NCBI GenBank assembly: GCA_015207585.1
Contig: JADEWQ010000002.1
Coordinates: 62,001 to 126,000 of the forward strand
Source: Pleurocapsales cyanobacterium LEGE 06147
Lineage (GTDB): Bacteria; Cyanobacteriota; Cyanobacteriia; Cyanobacteriales; Xenococcaceae
Length of the DNA stretch: 64,000 bases
Direction: 5' to 3'
The stretch's first letter is position 1, and each line of letters starts with the position of its first letter. Positions 36,490 to 45,779 of this stretch are shown piece after piece. The notes under the pieces were generated by a model. It was not told the DNA's origin. It saw nothing but the letters and a program-made list of their open reading frames with translations, and made no database searches. Position numbers and translations under genes: made by a program.

Positions 36490-38025
36490 TTATTTATCTC
36501 TCTCCCACGCATCCTGCCAGATGGGATGAGCATTACTAACTATTTCCCAAAACTGACGACGACCTCGGAACAGACAGTAGCTAAAAACGATCGCAGCTTG
36601 CCAATTAATTAATAGAGAAGGATTTTGCGTACCGACGACGACAGCAGCCAGCATAAATGCGAACAGAACCCAGCGAAGCAATTGCCCTATATTTTTCATA
36701 TTGTCTAGCCATTCGGTTCTGGAGTATCGATAGATAATATAGGGAAGCCAACGGGAAAGAACCTGGGAAACGAACAACATCGACCCGACTAGATTAGTTA
36801 CTGTTATGCAGAGAAAGCCAAAGCACTTATAAGCTTGCAAAACTGGGTACAGCCATAGTCTGGTTTTTTTATCGATACGATTGTAAATCCAATAACTAGC
36901 TCGCAAGGCAATGAGTAAACATAACCAAAAACCCATGGGGGTCAATACACTGACTCGATTCAATTGGCTAAACTGAAAACCGAGATCGACAATGCTTGGA
37001 GTAACCTTAATCGATTCGAGCAGAATAATACCGGGAATTGCTAAAATTATCGCCCAAAACCAAGGCTGCCATAAATTGATTCTTTTTTTGTAGCGTTGAT
37101 AGTTTTCTGACAAAGCAGGATCTTTTTCAAACTTTTCGGCAATTAGGTCATTTTCCATGTAGCCTATTTCATAGATGCACCAGAAAGAGACCATCAAAAA
37201 TAGTAGGCTAGTAGCATGTAAGATAGGATGATTACTCAGCCAACTGGTCCCTAGGATTAGGAATAACAAGTCCTCAGCTACAATTACCTTGAAAAAATAA
37301 TGTTGACCTGAAAGTTTAACTCGCTCTGTATACAATAACGGAATATAAATATCAGCCATGGCAGGAATGTATTGAGCCGTTGGCCAGGTAACTAAGCAAG
37401 GTAAAGATACTGAAGAGAGTAAGGGTGCATCGTCGTCTATCGAATCGGTAACCGCAATGGCGCGAGTAACTACATCTTCTCCCAATACCGATGTCACTCG
37501 TAAATATTTGCCCCTGTTGCGGTCTGTTGAGCCTTGCCAAAAGCGACAAGCAATTATTTTATTTATGGGTAGGGGTAAATGTTTGCAGATTGGACGAACA
37601 ATAAAGTCAAAACCTTGGGTAGCTAAAATCAGTTGGGAATTTAGATTTTTATTAAGAGCTTGAACTAGCATTGCGTTAGTATGCGAATGAGCTAACTGCT
37701 GCGCACGCCTTTGCCACAATAGGGGTGTCCAAGGAAAAAACAAGGTTGTTACTACGACACGTACCCAATCCCGCGATCGCTCTCCCCTAATTGAACTCGG
37801 TAACCAGTTCCAGGGTTTCAGAAAGCTCATAAGCGCTAATAAAACAGCTCCAATGAGACGGGGTTGCAAGCTGTTAAGATATTCTTCTGTAGAATTGCGC
37901 AAGAAAAGAGTTTCATCAAAATCTAAAATAATTGGTGTATTATCTGGTGCTGTCTCGATAAGTTTTATCGTTTCTGCGACAGAGCGCCTAAAATTGTATT
38001 TCTCGGAATTTAAAATTTGAGACAT
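36490..38025 (-). CDS. HAD-like and UbiA-like fusion membrane protein
   Basis: 511 residues in two parts. Residues 1-220 contain the HAD motif I DFDETLFLRNSTEE near residue 40, with later phosphatase-like motifs (TDSIDDDAPLL). Residues 225-505 are polytopic, with about eight helices. In the UbiA family the first aspartate-rich motif is N-D-x-x-D; here the equivalent loop reads YMENDLIAEKFEKDP, a variant. This architecture is related to the decaprenyl-phosphate phosphoribose synthase type in polysaccharide pathways. It neighbours GT2, consistent with lipid-linked sugar synthesis. Family is clear, reaction inferred. Confidence 0.82.
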   Translation of the reverse strand: MSQILNSEKYNFRRSVAETIKLIETAPDNTPIILDFDETLFLRNSTEEYLNSLQPRLIGAVLLALMSFLKPWNWLPSSIRGERSRDWVRVVVTTLFFPWTPLLWQRRAQQLAHSHTNAMLVQALNKNLNSQLILATQGFDFIVRPICKHLPLPINKIIACRFWQGSTDRNRGKYLRVTSVLGEDVVTRAIAVTDSIDDDAPLLSSVSLPCLVTWPTAQYIPAMADIYIPLLYTERVKLSGQHYFFKVIVAEDLLFLILGTSWLSNHPILHATSLLFLMVSFWCIYEIGYMENDLIAEKFEKDPALSENYQRYKKRINLWQPWFWAIILAIPGIILLESIKVTPSIVDLGFQFSQLNRVSVLTPMGFWLCLLIALRASYWIYNRIDKKTRLWLYPVLQAYKCFGFLCITVTNLVGSMLFVSQVLSRWLPYIIYRYSRTEWLDNMKNIGQLLRWVLFAFMLAAVVVGTQNPSLLINWQAAIVFSYCLFRGRRQFWEIVSNAHPIWQDAWERDK

Positions 38026-38263
38026 GAGCTTGTGATGTCTTGGAATAATAGAAGAGCGAGATTTCTAAAAATAATAAAGTATAAAGTAATATTTTTTCGT
38101 GAAAATTTGGTTAATAAGAGTTGATTGGGAACAATAAAAAATTGGTATTAAATATGCCAATTTTGCCAAATTGATAGACTTATTGTTTTTTCTCGAGCGA
38201 GCGATAAATTCATTAAATCTTTACAACTTTTTGTCGATTTATTAAACTCATACTGCGATGAAT

Positions 38264-39496
38264 TTAAAATTTAAATAACAGCAAAGCTGTTTGAAATAAA
38301 CCAACAATAAACCCTAGCAAACCACCGAGATTAACAATCGCCTGTAGTTCATTTTTGACTATCCCTTGAGTAGCTTCTTCTAATTCTTGGGGAGAAGTTG
38401 CCGTAACGCGATCGATAATTAACGTATCAATAGAAAGAATGGGAATTACTTGTGCTACCAGTTTTTCCAAATCTTGTTCCAAATAGCGTTCTAAGATTAA
38501 TGCCAACTCTTGGCTAATTACTTCCAAGGAACTATTCACTGTTTCTGAAGCACGCAGTCGATTAATAATCAAGACTGCTAAATTATCCCAATCAACCGAA
38601 TCGCCTAAGTTTTGAATAAATTCTGCACCGCGACTTTGTATATAGTCACGCACTGCGTCGCGAGTGGTTTTTCGTAATTGTCTTACAGTAGCTACGGGTA
38701 CATTTTGTAGAGATAAATTCTGAAACCAATTTTTTAAACGATTGCGAATTTCTAAGGAAAACATCAACTCTTTTAAGCGAGCATTAGTAATATCTTTTTC
38801 ATCCAGGCAAAAAGTACGCAAACGAGTCAAAGTATTACGCAACCCAAATAGATTGGCTACTACCCAATAGGTACCGCTGGTTTTTTCACGAAAACCTTCA
38901 TCAATAATCTGGATATTGCGATCGGTTAAAAAATCAATAATTGCTTGGCGCAGAACATCTGGCGGGATAACTACCTCTAAGAGCCAATCAGAAACTTGCC
39001 TTGCTTGTGCGTCATTAAGCTTAAAATCTAATAAAATTTGGTCGAAAATTTGGTTGATTTGGTCTTCTAAAAAATCTTCTCGCCTTGCCAGGACTTTGAG
39101 TAAACGAGGTAATGATTGACTAAATAAATCTTTCAGGATTTTAGCTAAAATTTTGGCTGTTTTCTTTTCTTTATCAGCCTGGATTTGTTCTAAAGCTAGC
39201 TTTAAAAGCCATAACAAAGCTCCTTCGACTCGCTCGGTTTTTAGCAGTCGCTGTGCCAATTTTTGTAGCTCTCCAGGGGTTAACAGCGATCCCATAATTG
39301 TATCGGAGACTTTTTTGGCTAAACGCTCTTGATTGCTAGGAATTAACCCTGGAGTGAAAGGTAATCTTCGTTTACCAATATAAATAGGTTTATAGGGACG
39401 AAAGAGCATTTTAATGGCTAGATCGTTAGTGAAATAGCCAATGACCGCACCAGCTAAGGGAGGAACAAATAAGAACCAAAAACTAGACAGTTGCAA
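38264..39496 (-). CDS. DUF445 family membrane protein (YheB-like)
   Basis: 410 residues. It opens with [23 protein letters not shown] and [18 protein letters not shown], the defining N-terminus of DUF445, and ends with one C-terminal hydrophobic segment ([19 protein letters not shown]). The middle is long, helical and charged. Members in Bacillus (YheB/YheA) have unknown function. It is downstream of ubiE/menG (39 bases apart), likely in the same transcript. Confidence 0.88.
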   Translation of the reverse strand: MQLSSFWFLFVPPLAGAVIGYFTNDLAIKMLFRPYKPIYIGKRRLPFTPGLIPSNQERLAKKVSDTIMGSLLTPGELQKLAQRLLKTERVEGALLWLLKLALEQIQADKEKKTAKILAKILKDLFSQSLPRLLKVLARREDFLEDQINQIFDQILLDFKLNDAQARQVSDWLLEVVIPPDVLRQAIIDFLTDRNIQIIDEGFREKTSGTYWVVANLFGLRNTLTRLRTFCLDEKDITNARLKELMFSLEIRNRLKNWFQNLSLQNVPVATVRQLRKTTRDAVRDYIQSRGAEFIQNLGDSVDWDNLAVLIINRLRASETVNSSLEVISQELALILERYLEQDLEKLVAQVIPILSIDTLIIDRVTATSPQELEEATQGIVKNELQAIVNLGGLLGFIVGLFQTALLLFKF

Positions 39497-39535
39497 GGCA
39501 GTAATCGAGAATTAATATTTACTATTATCTCTATC

Positions 39536-40246
39536 TTATTTGGTCAGAACTAATACACCCATCGTTCCACCAGCAAGAGCATAATGAGTAGCAGAGACAA
39601 ATTCGGCTTGAGAGGCAAGTTTGACTTGCTCCGTGCCTGTAGGAAATCGCTCTAAACTGGGCGCGATATAAGCGTATTCTTCTGTCATCTCGAAATGACG
39701 AGCAGTGGGGACTACAATATTTTGTAGATACCATTGTTGAAAAATGTGCATCCAAGGTGACTCTGGGCGATGAAAGTCGAGAATAGCAGCTTTTGCTCCT
39801 GGCTTGAGAACGCGATGTAATTCTTGCAAACAGAGAGGAATATTGATTACATTGCGCAGACCATAGCCCATGGTAGCACAGTCAAAAAAGTTATTGTCAA
39901 AAGGTAGTTTGAGAGCATCTCCTTCAACCCAGTCGATTGATAGAGTAGGACAATCGAGCATTTGACGTTGACGGGCGATCGCTAATTGCTGGCAGGCAAA
40001 ATCTAAACCAATTACTCTGCCACTCTTTCCTACTTGTTTTGCTAACATCAAAGCCAAATCTCCGCTACCGCAGCAAACATCTAAAGCCGTATCTCCTGGT
40101 TTAGGTTCGCTCCATTTGACGGTCATCAGCTTCCAAATCCGATGTTGACCGAGGCTTAACCAGTTATTTAAGCGATCGTATCTGGGAGCAATGCGATCGA
40201 AAATGGCTTTGATTTCCGATGCAGAGGGTGAAGTTACTTGGGTCAT
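39536..40246 (-). CDS. ubiE/menG: UbiE/MenG methyltransferase (demethylphylloquinone methylase)
   Basis: 236 residues with SAM motif LDVCCGSGDLALML near residue 53, preceded by the UbiE signature FDRIAPRYDRLNNWLSLGQH. In cyanobacteria this enzyme methylates 2-phytyl-1,4-naphthoquinol in the last step of phylloquinone synthesis. The C-terminal half has VLKPGAKAAILDFHRP. It starts the short run ubiE-DUF445 and shares the pathway with menD near 53 kb. Normal length. Confidence 0.92.
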   Translation of the reverse strand: MTQVTSPSASEIKAIFDRIAPRYDRLNNWLSLGQHRIWKLMTVKWSEPKPGDTALDVCCGSGDLALMLAKQVGKSGRVIGLDFACQQLAIARQRQMLDCPTLSIDWVEGDALKLPFDNNFFDCATMGYGLRNVINIPLCLQELHRVLKPGAKAAILDFHRPESPWMHIFQQWYLQNIVVPTARHFEMTEEYAYIAPSLERFPTGTEQVKLASQAEFVSATHYALAGGTMGVLVLTK

Positions 40247-40348
40247 TATTTAGTAGTCGGTCTTCAATCTATTATCGTGCCATAAGTTCAAAATTTAAAA
40301 TTGCCTATTACTTATTTCTTTTAATTTTTCATGACTACTTGTCTGGCA

Positions 40349-41458
40349 TCAACTCAGGCGCTGGCGAATCCACAAAGCAAAAAGTGGCAGGGCAATGCGA
40401 TAGTCAAGTTCTGCTCCGTAAATTAAACCCTTGTGCTGAAGTCCGGCGATCGCTCCTTGTAAACTGCCTCCTCTGGAAAGGTGGTGTTTATTGATATATT
40501 CCCGACTCTGAGGTTTATTAGTAGGATCTAAAGCCAAAGATTCTAATAGTTGTGCTTGAGAGGCAGGAAGCAATACTAATAAAGATTCAAAGATCGTAGA
40601 AAGATCTGTAAGCACCTCCCGAATAGTTTGCTCGATTTGGCGATCGCCGATTAGTCCGTTACTAATCCGCACGTTACACAAACGACGCACTAGGGTAGAA
40701 GCGTCTCCGAGGTGTCCTTGAACTGCATTTAAAAATCTCTCTAAAGCTCGCGATCGCGGATCGAAGGTTAACCCTTCTCGATGCAAAACTGTGCTTGCCC
40801 AAGCAGCAACCACATCGTCGGCTAGAGGAGTTAATTTGACGGTTTCTAAACTGATATCCGACTCTTCGACACGCTCGCTCGTTTCTGCTAGCGTTGCCAC
40901 TAACACGTAACTTGCTTCTGTCTGACGCTTAATCTCGCTGCGCAGTAATTTCTCCCATCGGCGATTGCGATCCCAAAAACGGATATGGGGAAAACTTTGC
41001 AAAATTATGACTACTTGCCTGCCCACTGCATCTGCTAGTTGTTGAGGCAACTTTAATAATAATTGATAAGCTTGCCACAACTGCTCCTCTGTAGTTGAGT
41101 TTGAGAGTATGAGCTGGAGATTTACTCTGCTTTCAGCTTTGAAAACAAAAAACTGGGCAGCTTCACCCGTTACCCACTCCCTTAGGAAAGCGATCGCACC
41201 CTGACTTTTGACCGCTTGACTAATACCTTCGCAAATTAATTGTACCAAACGCTGACCGTCGGTTGCCCGAATACAGTCAACTTCAACAATTTTCGCCCCT
41301 ACTTCTGCTGCTGCTCGTCGTACTAAAGTCCGTCGCCCGCTTCCCGGCACGCCAGCAATTAGTAAGTCTTTATCCTGAGCAAGGGCGTGAGTAATCTGCT
41401 GGAATTGAGCTTGCCGCCCATATAGTTCCAACGGTGCAGATAACTCTGATGAATTCAT
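40349..41458 (-). CDS. AAA-type ATPase with degenerate Walker motifs
   Basis: 369 residues. The N-terminal region resembles AAA_16 ATPases, with LYGRQAQFQQITHALAQ and then the P-loop-like AGVPGSGRRTLVRR near residue 36. The conserved lysine is replaced by arginine (GSGRRT), and the Walker B place reads VVIILQSFPHI, lacking the Asp/Glu. The C-terminal part is a helical lid and a winged-helix-like region. ATP hydrolysis is therefore doubtful; a sensor or scaffold role is possible. Confidence 0.78.
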   Translation of the reverse strand: MNSSELSAPLELYGRQAQFQQITHALAQDKDLLIAGVPGSGRRTLVRRAAAEVGAKIVEVDCIRATDGQRLVQLICEGISQAVKSQGAIAFLREWVTGEAAQFFVFKAESRVNLQLILSNSTTEEQLWQAYQLLLKLPQQLADAVGRQVVIILQSFPHIRFWDRNRRWEKLLRSEIKRQTEASYVLVATLAETSERVEESDISLETVKLTPLADDVVAAWASTVLHREGLTFDPRSRALERFLNAVQGHLGDASTLVRRLCNVRISNGLIGDRQIEQTIREVLTDLSTIFESLLVLLPASQAQLLESLALDPTNKPQSREYINKHHLSRGGSLQGAIAGLQHKGLIYGAELDYRIALPLFALWIRQRLS

Positions 41459-41674
41459 AACTCTCGTTTCAAAAGGTTGCCTGTTGATATTAGCATTTCC
41501 GTCGCTTTGTCATTAGTCATTGGTCATTAGTCATTCGATAACTACTAATACTAGGGTTATAACAAATGACAAACAACAAAAGATAAAGGACACGCCGATA
41601 GGCGTAATACAAAGGACAAACAGTTAATACAAGACAAAGGACTGCAATTAAACGATACAGAAAACGATCGTCTA

Positions 41675-41956
41675 GTGAATTCTTATCGAGGAAATCCTCT
41701 AGCACTTAAAATTGCTGCAATTGCGATCGCAGATATATTTGTCGGAGATTTATCCAAATTTTTGGCTCAAGAAAATCGAGTTTTTAATGGCATTCGTTAC
41801 CATCTCAACCAGCAGTTCGATCGCCTTTCAGAACGAGAAAAACAAGTTATGTACTGGTTGGCAATCGATCGCGAACCAGTTACTGCTAAGGAGTTACAAC
41901 AAGATTTAGTTTTTCCATCATCGGATGCCGATATTTTAGAAACCTTGGAATACTGA
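41675..41956 (+). pseudogene. STAND/NB-ARC domain remnant
   Basis: 93 residues from a GTG read NPLALKIAAIAIADIFVGDL, LNQQFDRLSEREKQVMYWLA and ELQQDLVFPSS. These match the part of cyanobacterial NB-ARC/WD-40 proteins just after the P-loop domain (the NPLAL ... LS..EKQVMYWLA pattern). The Walker motifs and WD repeats are missing, so it is a leftover fragment. The ~460 bases to the next gene are very AT-rich and show no feature. Confidence 0.6.
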
Positions 41957-42413
41957 GTAGGCGATCGCTGATTGAAAAAACTGTCACAGGTTTTACACAA
42001 CAACACCAATATTTTTAGGAATAATAATTGGTATTTATTGAGTTTTTTGGATAGGGTTTAATATTATTGTACATTAATCTAAAAAACATCAAATCCTTGT
42101 AATTAATTCAAATAATTTTTATAAAGTTTGATTAGTATAGTATAAGTTGCCGAGTTGCTCGATAGCGTTTTCTCGAGTAAAGTTTTTATTATATATAAAA
42201 TTCATCTATTTACTTATAATTACTTCATTTATAAAAATTTTTTATAAAATATTGATTGAAGTATAAAATACTTCAAGGTTTAATCGATCTAAATTTTAAC
42301 TTTAGTTTGCTAGTAGTATTTTACCTAAAGTCTAAAGTAATGATTTTTGATGAAAAAATTTCATTTAACTAAGTAACTAAACCCATTCAGAAAAAGAAGC
42401 AGAGTTTTCATTT

Positions 42414-42737
42414 ATGGAAGTAAATCTAAATTATTTTTTTAACCATATTACTGATTTTTCAATTAAGCTTTTAGCAATTAAAAATAAGTTAAAAATACAA
42501 CCAAAAATTCATGATTATACTCAATATGATTGTAATCATGACTATATTTTTGAGGTTGCAGAACGAGAAAATTACGGTTATATGACAGGACAAGGACAAG
42601 GTATTAATCAAGGGGATTACTTAATCTTATCCAGTGGCTCTAATACCCTTAAATATCAAGTTGAAGAAATTGAGTACTACTCCAATCCATCAGATATGTG
42701 GATAGCTCTGCTCAAAGAAGTGTCTATAGAACAATAA
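42414..42737 (+). CDS. Unrecognised 107-aa protein
   Basis: 107 residues starting MEVNLNYFFNHITDFSIK. It is soluble and rich in Tyr and Asn, with QGINQGDYLILSSGSNTLKYQVEEIEYYS suggesting a small beta-rich fold. I cannot name a family. The upstream DNA is AT-rich and the downstream DNA is IS200 debris. Coding is likely from the codon pattern and the clear start. Confidence 0.6.
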   Translation: MEVNLNYFFNHITDFSIKLLAIKNKLKIQPKIHDYTQYDCNHDYIFEVAERENYGYMTGQGQGINQGDYLILSSGSNTLKYQVEEIEYYSNPSDMWIALLKEVSIEQ

Positions 42738-42950
42738 ATCGGGTAATTGCTAGACTTCGTCACCCTGCGGGAACGCTGCACCTTCGACTCAGTTTCACTG
42801 AAACTGCTCTTAGGCAGCTTCACCCGATTCTCGATCCTGATTTTTCCTTTACCTTCTTCCCGAAAGAAGGCTCCCGCTTAAACGTTAGTAAGCGCGGAGA
42901 CGGGGCTTTCAAGCATCCGAAATGAATTCGGAACGCTGGCGACTTACCTT

Positions 42951-43058
42951 AATTGGAGTCCTAGTTATTTTGTATCTTCGGTTGGGGGCGCACCTATTGA
43001 AGTGCTAAAAAGATATATAGAGAACCAAGAAAAGCCTTCCTTACAGACGGGGTTTTAA
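42951..43058 (+). pseudogene. IS200 TnpA C-terminal fragment
   Basis: The frame reads NWSPSYFVSSVGGAPIEVLKR and YIENQEKP before a stop, matching the C-terminus of TnpA (Y1 transposase) of IS200/IS605 elements (S-P-S-Y-F-V ... GGAP ... Y-I-E-x-Q). The catalytic HUH and tyrosine parts are gone. The 200 bases upstream (42738-42950) have GC-rich palindromic sequence that looks like damaged element DNA. Confidence 0.7.
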
Positions 43059-43106
43059 ACCCAAATTCTCTGATAAACATCCGTTGATGTTGAAGTAATT
43101 CGTTAG

Positions 43107-44051
43107 CTATTTAACCACTGGAACTTTTGCTGTTACTAGAGGAACCACTTCTGAATCAAAACTATTTTCCGATGAAGCACTACCTGCTAATGCCATCCAA
43201 GAGAAAACAAGTACGGGAATAATACCCAACACAATTCCTAATAAGACTGGAAGATAAATCCCTGCAGCTAAACTCAGTATCGTAGCAAAAGCAAAATTAC
43301 TCAAATAAATTGCTACAGGTAATCCCAATCGAGCGCGAGATAAGTTAAGGGGTTTAACTTGCCAAAGAAGGGTAGCTATGGTCATAAAGACGATACCAGT
43401 TCCCATCCAGCCAACAAAATTTTGATAAGGCATACCAAAGAAAGCACCAGGCTGTTCCCAAATCCAGAAAGGAAGATGAGTCTGACTCATTGCCGGATCG
43501 AGAACGAAATCCCAGGAGGTTAACAACAATGCACCAAAAGCGATCGCAGCTATTTTAGCCAACCAACTTTTGATTTTTATACTTTCTAAACCTGCACGAG
43601 CAATTATATAAGTACTCAGTCCCAGATAAAACCAAGATAGAGGAATAGTAAAAGGAACCAAACCAGCTATTTTATAACCCAAACCACTGAGATAGCGATA
43701 ATGACCGAAAGGAAATCCCGTGCTAGTGCCTAACAATTCACTTCCTAAAGACACAAAAATTGCTGGAAGCATAAATGCTAACCAGTGCCAAATCCCCAGA
43801 GTCCGATAAGCATAAACAGCTACAGCTGCCATTCCCAATACCATGTAAACAACACCCCCACCAGCCATTGACCAGCTAAAAGCAGTCTGTCCCCAGGGGA
43901 ATTCTGACAATTTTGCCATAAAATCCTGATTGGGTAAGACTAATAAAATTCCTGCCAACCCAAAAGCCATCGATAAAATGTGACCGATGAGAAGATAAAA
44001 CATAAATTTCTGGATATAGTTTTGCTTATTGGCACTAATCAATGGTTTCAT
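43107..44051 (-). CDS. cruF: CruF, carotenoid 1',2'-hydratase
   Basis: 314 residues and seven to eight hydrophobic segments. Diagnostic stretches are GTSTGFPFGHYRYLSGLGYK, LVPFTIPLSWFYLG, DFVLDPAMSQTHLPFW and FFGMPYQNFVGW, defining the DUF422/CruF family. CruF hydrates the acyclic end of gamma-carotene or lycopene on the way to myxoxanthophyll. Its frequent partner cruG is not in this window. Monocistronic. Confidence 0.88.
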   Translation of the reverse strand: MKPLISANKQNYIQKFMFYLLIGHILSMAFGLAGILLVLPNQDFMAKLSEFPWGQTAFSWSMAGGGVVYMVLGMAAVAVYAYRTLGIWHWLAFMLPAIFVSLGSELLGTSTGFPFGHYRYLSGLGYKIAGLVPFTIPLSWFYLGLSTYIIARAGLESIKIKSWLAKIAAIAFGALLLTSWDFVLDPAMSQTHLPFWIWEQPGAFFGMPYQNFVGWMGTGIVFMTIATLLWQVKPLNLSRARLGLPVAIYLSNFAFATILSLAAGIYLPVLLGIVLGIIPVLVFSWMALAGSASSENSFDSEVVPLVTAKVPVVK

Positions 44052-44202
44052 CAGTAAACAATATTAATACGAGATTTGTTCTCTACTAGTTTACAAATCT
44101 TGATTAAAAAATGTGTAAAAATCTATAGATTTATTTAATTCCCCCAAATACTACATGGCACTCTTGTTACGTTAGCAGATACCAGTTAATCGAGTCGGCA
44201 AT

Positions 44203-45705
44203 TTAAATATTAAACCACTGAGCAACAGTCACGGGTAAGGGTAACAGGATCGTGACGAGTAAAGCTAGTGCTAGCAGTCCGGATAAATCTCGCCATCGAT
44301 CTAGTTCTGTCACATCATTGAGGGCTGGTTGGTCGATTAGGGGAATTAACCACAAGATAATTGCCCAGATCCAAAAGTGAGGATGTAGCAAAGCAAACAA
44401 GACAGCTACAAAGCGAGTTATTTGCCCCACAATCATTGCTGTTTTTTGACCGAATACAGCATGGACGATATGACCGCCATCTAGTTGTCCTACAGGCATT
44501 AAATTTAGTGCGGCAATCCACAGTCCGATATAACCAGCTATTGCCAAGGGATGAAGATTGACTCCCATTCCTGGTTGTAATTGGCTGCCAAGGGCTATTT
44601 TACCAAGCACTGCTAGTAAGAAAGAAAAGCGCAGGTCGAGAGCCTCAAAATTGATAATATTAGAATCTTGCAAAGGTACTAATTCTGATAAAGACAAACC
44701 CCACAATAAAATAGGCAAAGTAGCTAACAACCCAACTAGGGGACCGACAATCGATACATCAAAAAGAGCCTTGCGATGGGGAAATGGCTCTTGCCGTTGC
44801 ATAAAAGCTCCCAAAGTGCCGATAAAAAAAGGAAAAGGAATGAAATAGGGAAGAGTAGTGCGAATATGATAATGACAAGCGGTTAAGTACTGACTCAGTT
44901 CGTGAATACCCAAGATGAAAATTAGTGCCAAACTATAAGCAAGTCCAGAAAAAATGAGACTGGGATTAGATTCTAACTGTTCCCAAGTAATACCACTCAT
45001 CTCTAAGCCAACTTGGGTAGTGGTAATCAGAGCAATAAATAATAATGCTAAAGCCAAACCGGGACGAGTAATTTTTTTGGTTGTCTGCCGCTCTTTTTGC
45101 TGAACTTGTGGATTGGGAACGAGGGCAAAAAAAGGTTGATCGCGAAAACTTTCTTGAAAAATCAAGAAAAAGCGATCGCCAAAAGCTCGTTCAACATTAA
45201 TTTTTATCTTTTGATAAGCTTCTTCCGGTACGGTTTTTAGTTTTCCGCGACACAAAATTGCTTGGGGACGATAGTCAATATGCTGAAGATAATATATATT
45301 CCAGGGAAAGCAACTACGTAGTGCTTTCTCTTCTGTAGAGTTAATCGGGCGTACCTGAGACAATTCCTGAGAGGTGTTGGGCTTGGCTGTATCTAGACTG
45401 GGCCTAGTTTCAGCTTCAAGATTATTAACTCTTTTTAACTGTTCGGCTTCAGTTTTGTTGGGTCTTCCTCTCTGAATCAACCATCCATATAACAGGGGAC
45501 AAATAACAAAGGGAAGAACAATTAAGACTAGAGGTAATGGTCGCTCTTCACCAAAAAAGGCAGCCCAAGCAGTCCAAATAAAAGCTGGAAGCATCATTAC
45601 TAGCCAGCACAACCAGACTGGCGTTTTCGTAATTTTACTTACGCTACGCTGAACGAGATAATAAGTAATCAAACTGAGTAAAATGAGAATTAACCAAAGT
45701 TTCAT
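44203..45705 (-). CDS. Site-2 protease-like (M50) membrane protein with altered active site
   Basis: 500 residues. The C-terminal half has the M50 membrane core: HYHIRTTLPYFIPFPFFIGTLGAF, QEPFPHRKALFDVSIVGPL and the second motif NLMPVGQLDGGH. The zinc motif should read HExxH but here is H268-E-L-S-Q272, with glutamine in place of the second histidine; the codon is CAG. Close relatives (cyanobacterial EGY-type) keep HExGH. So this is probably a non-catalytic or altered member. The N-terminal half is membrane-anchored plus a polar domain. Confidence 0.85.
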   Translation of the reverse strand: MKLWLILILLSLITYYLVQRSVSKITKTPVWLCWLVMMLPAFIWTAWAAFFGEERPLPLVLIVLPFVICPLLYGWLIQRGRPNKTEAEQLKRVNNLEAETRPSLDTAKPNTSQELSQVRPINSTEEKALRSCFPWNIYYLQHIDYRPQAILCRGKLKTVPEEAYQKIKINVERAFGDRFFLIFQESFRDQPFFALVPNPQVQQKERQTTKKITRPGLALALLFIALITTTQVGLEMSGITWEQLESNPSLIFSGLAYSLALIFILGIHELSQYLTACHYHIRTTLPYFIPFPFFIGTLGAFMQRQEPFPHRKALFDVSIVGPLVGLLATLPILLWGLSLSELVPLQDSNIINFEALDLRFSFLLAVLGKIALGSQLQPGMGVNLHPLAIAGYIGLWIAALNLMPVGQLDGGHIVHAVFGQKTAMIVGQITRFVAVLFALLHPHFWIWAIILWLIPLIDQPALNDVTELDRWRDLSGLLALALLVTILLPLPVTVAQWFNI

Positions 45706-45779
45706 TTCAGCTATCCGAATCTGCTTTAAGGAGCTTATTTGTTGGTATCCTGCTTCGGGAAGATTATCAAAATATAAGA

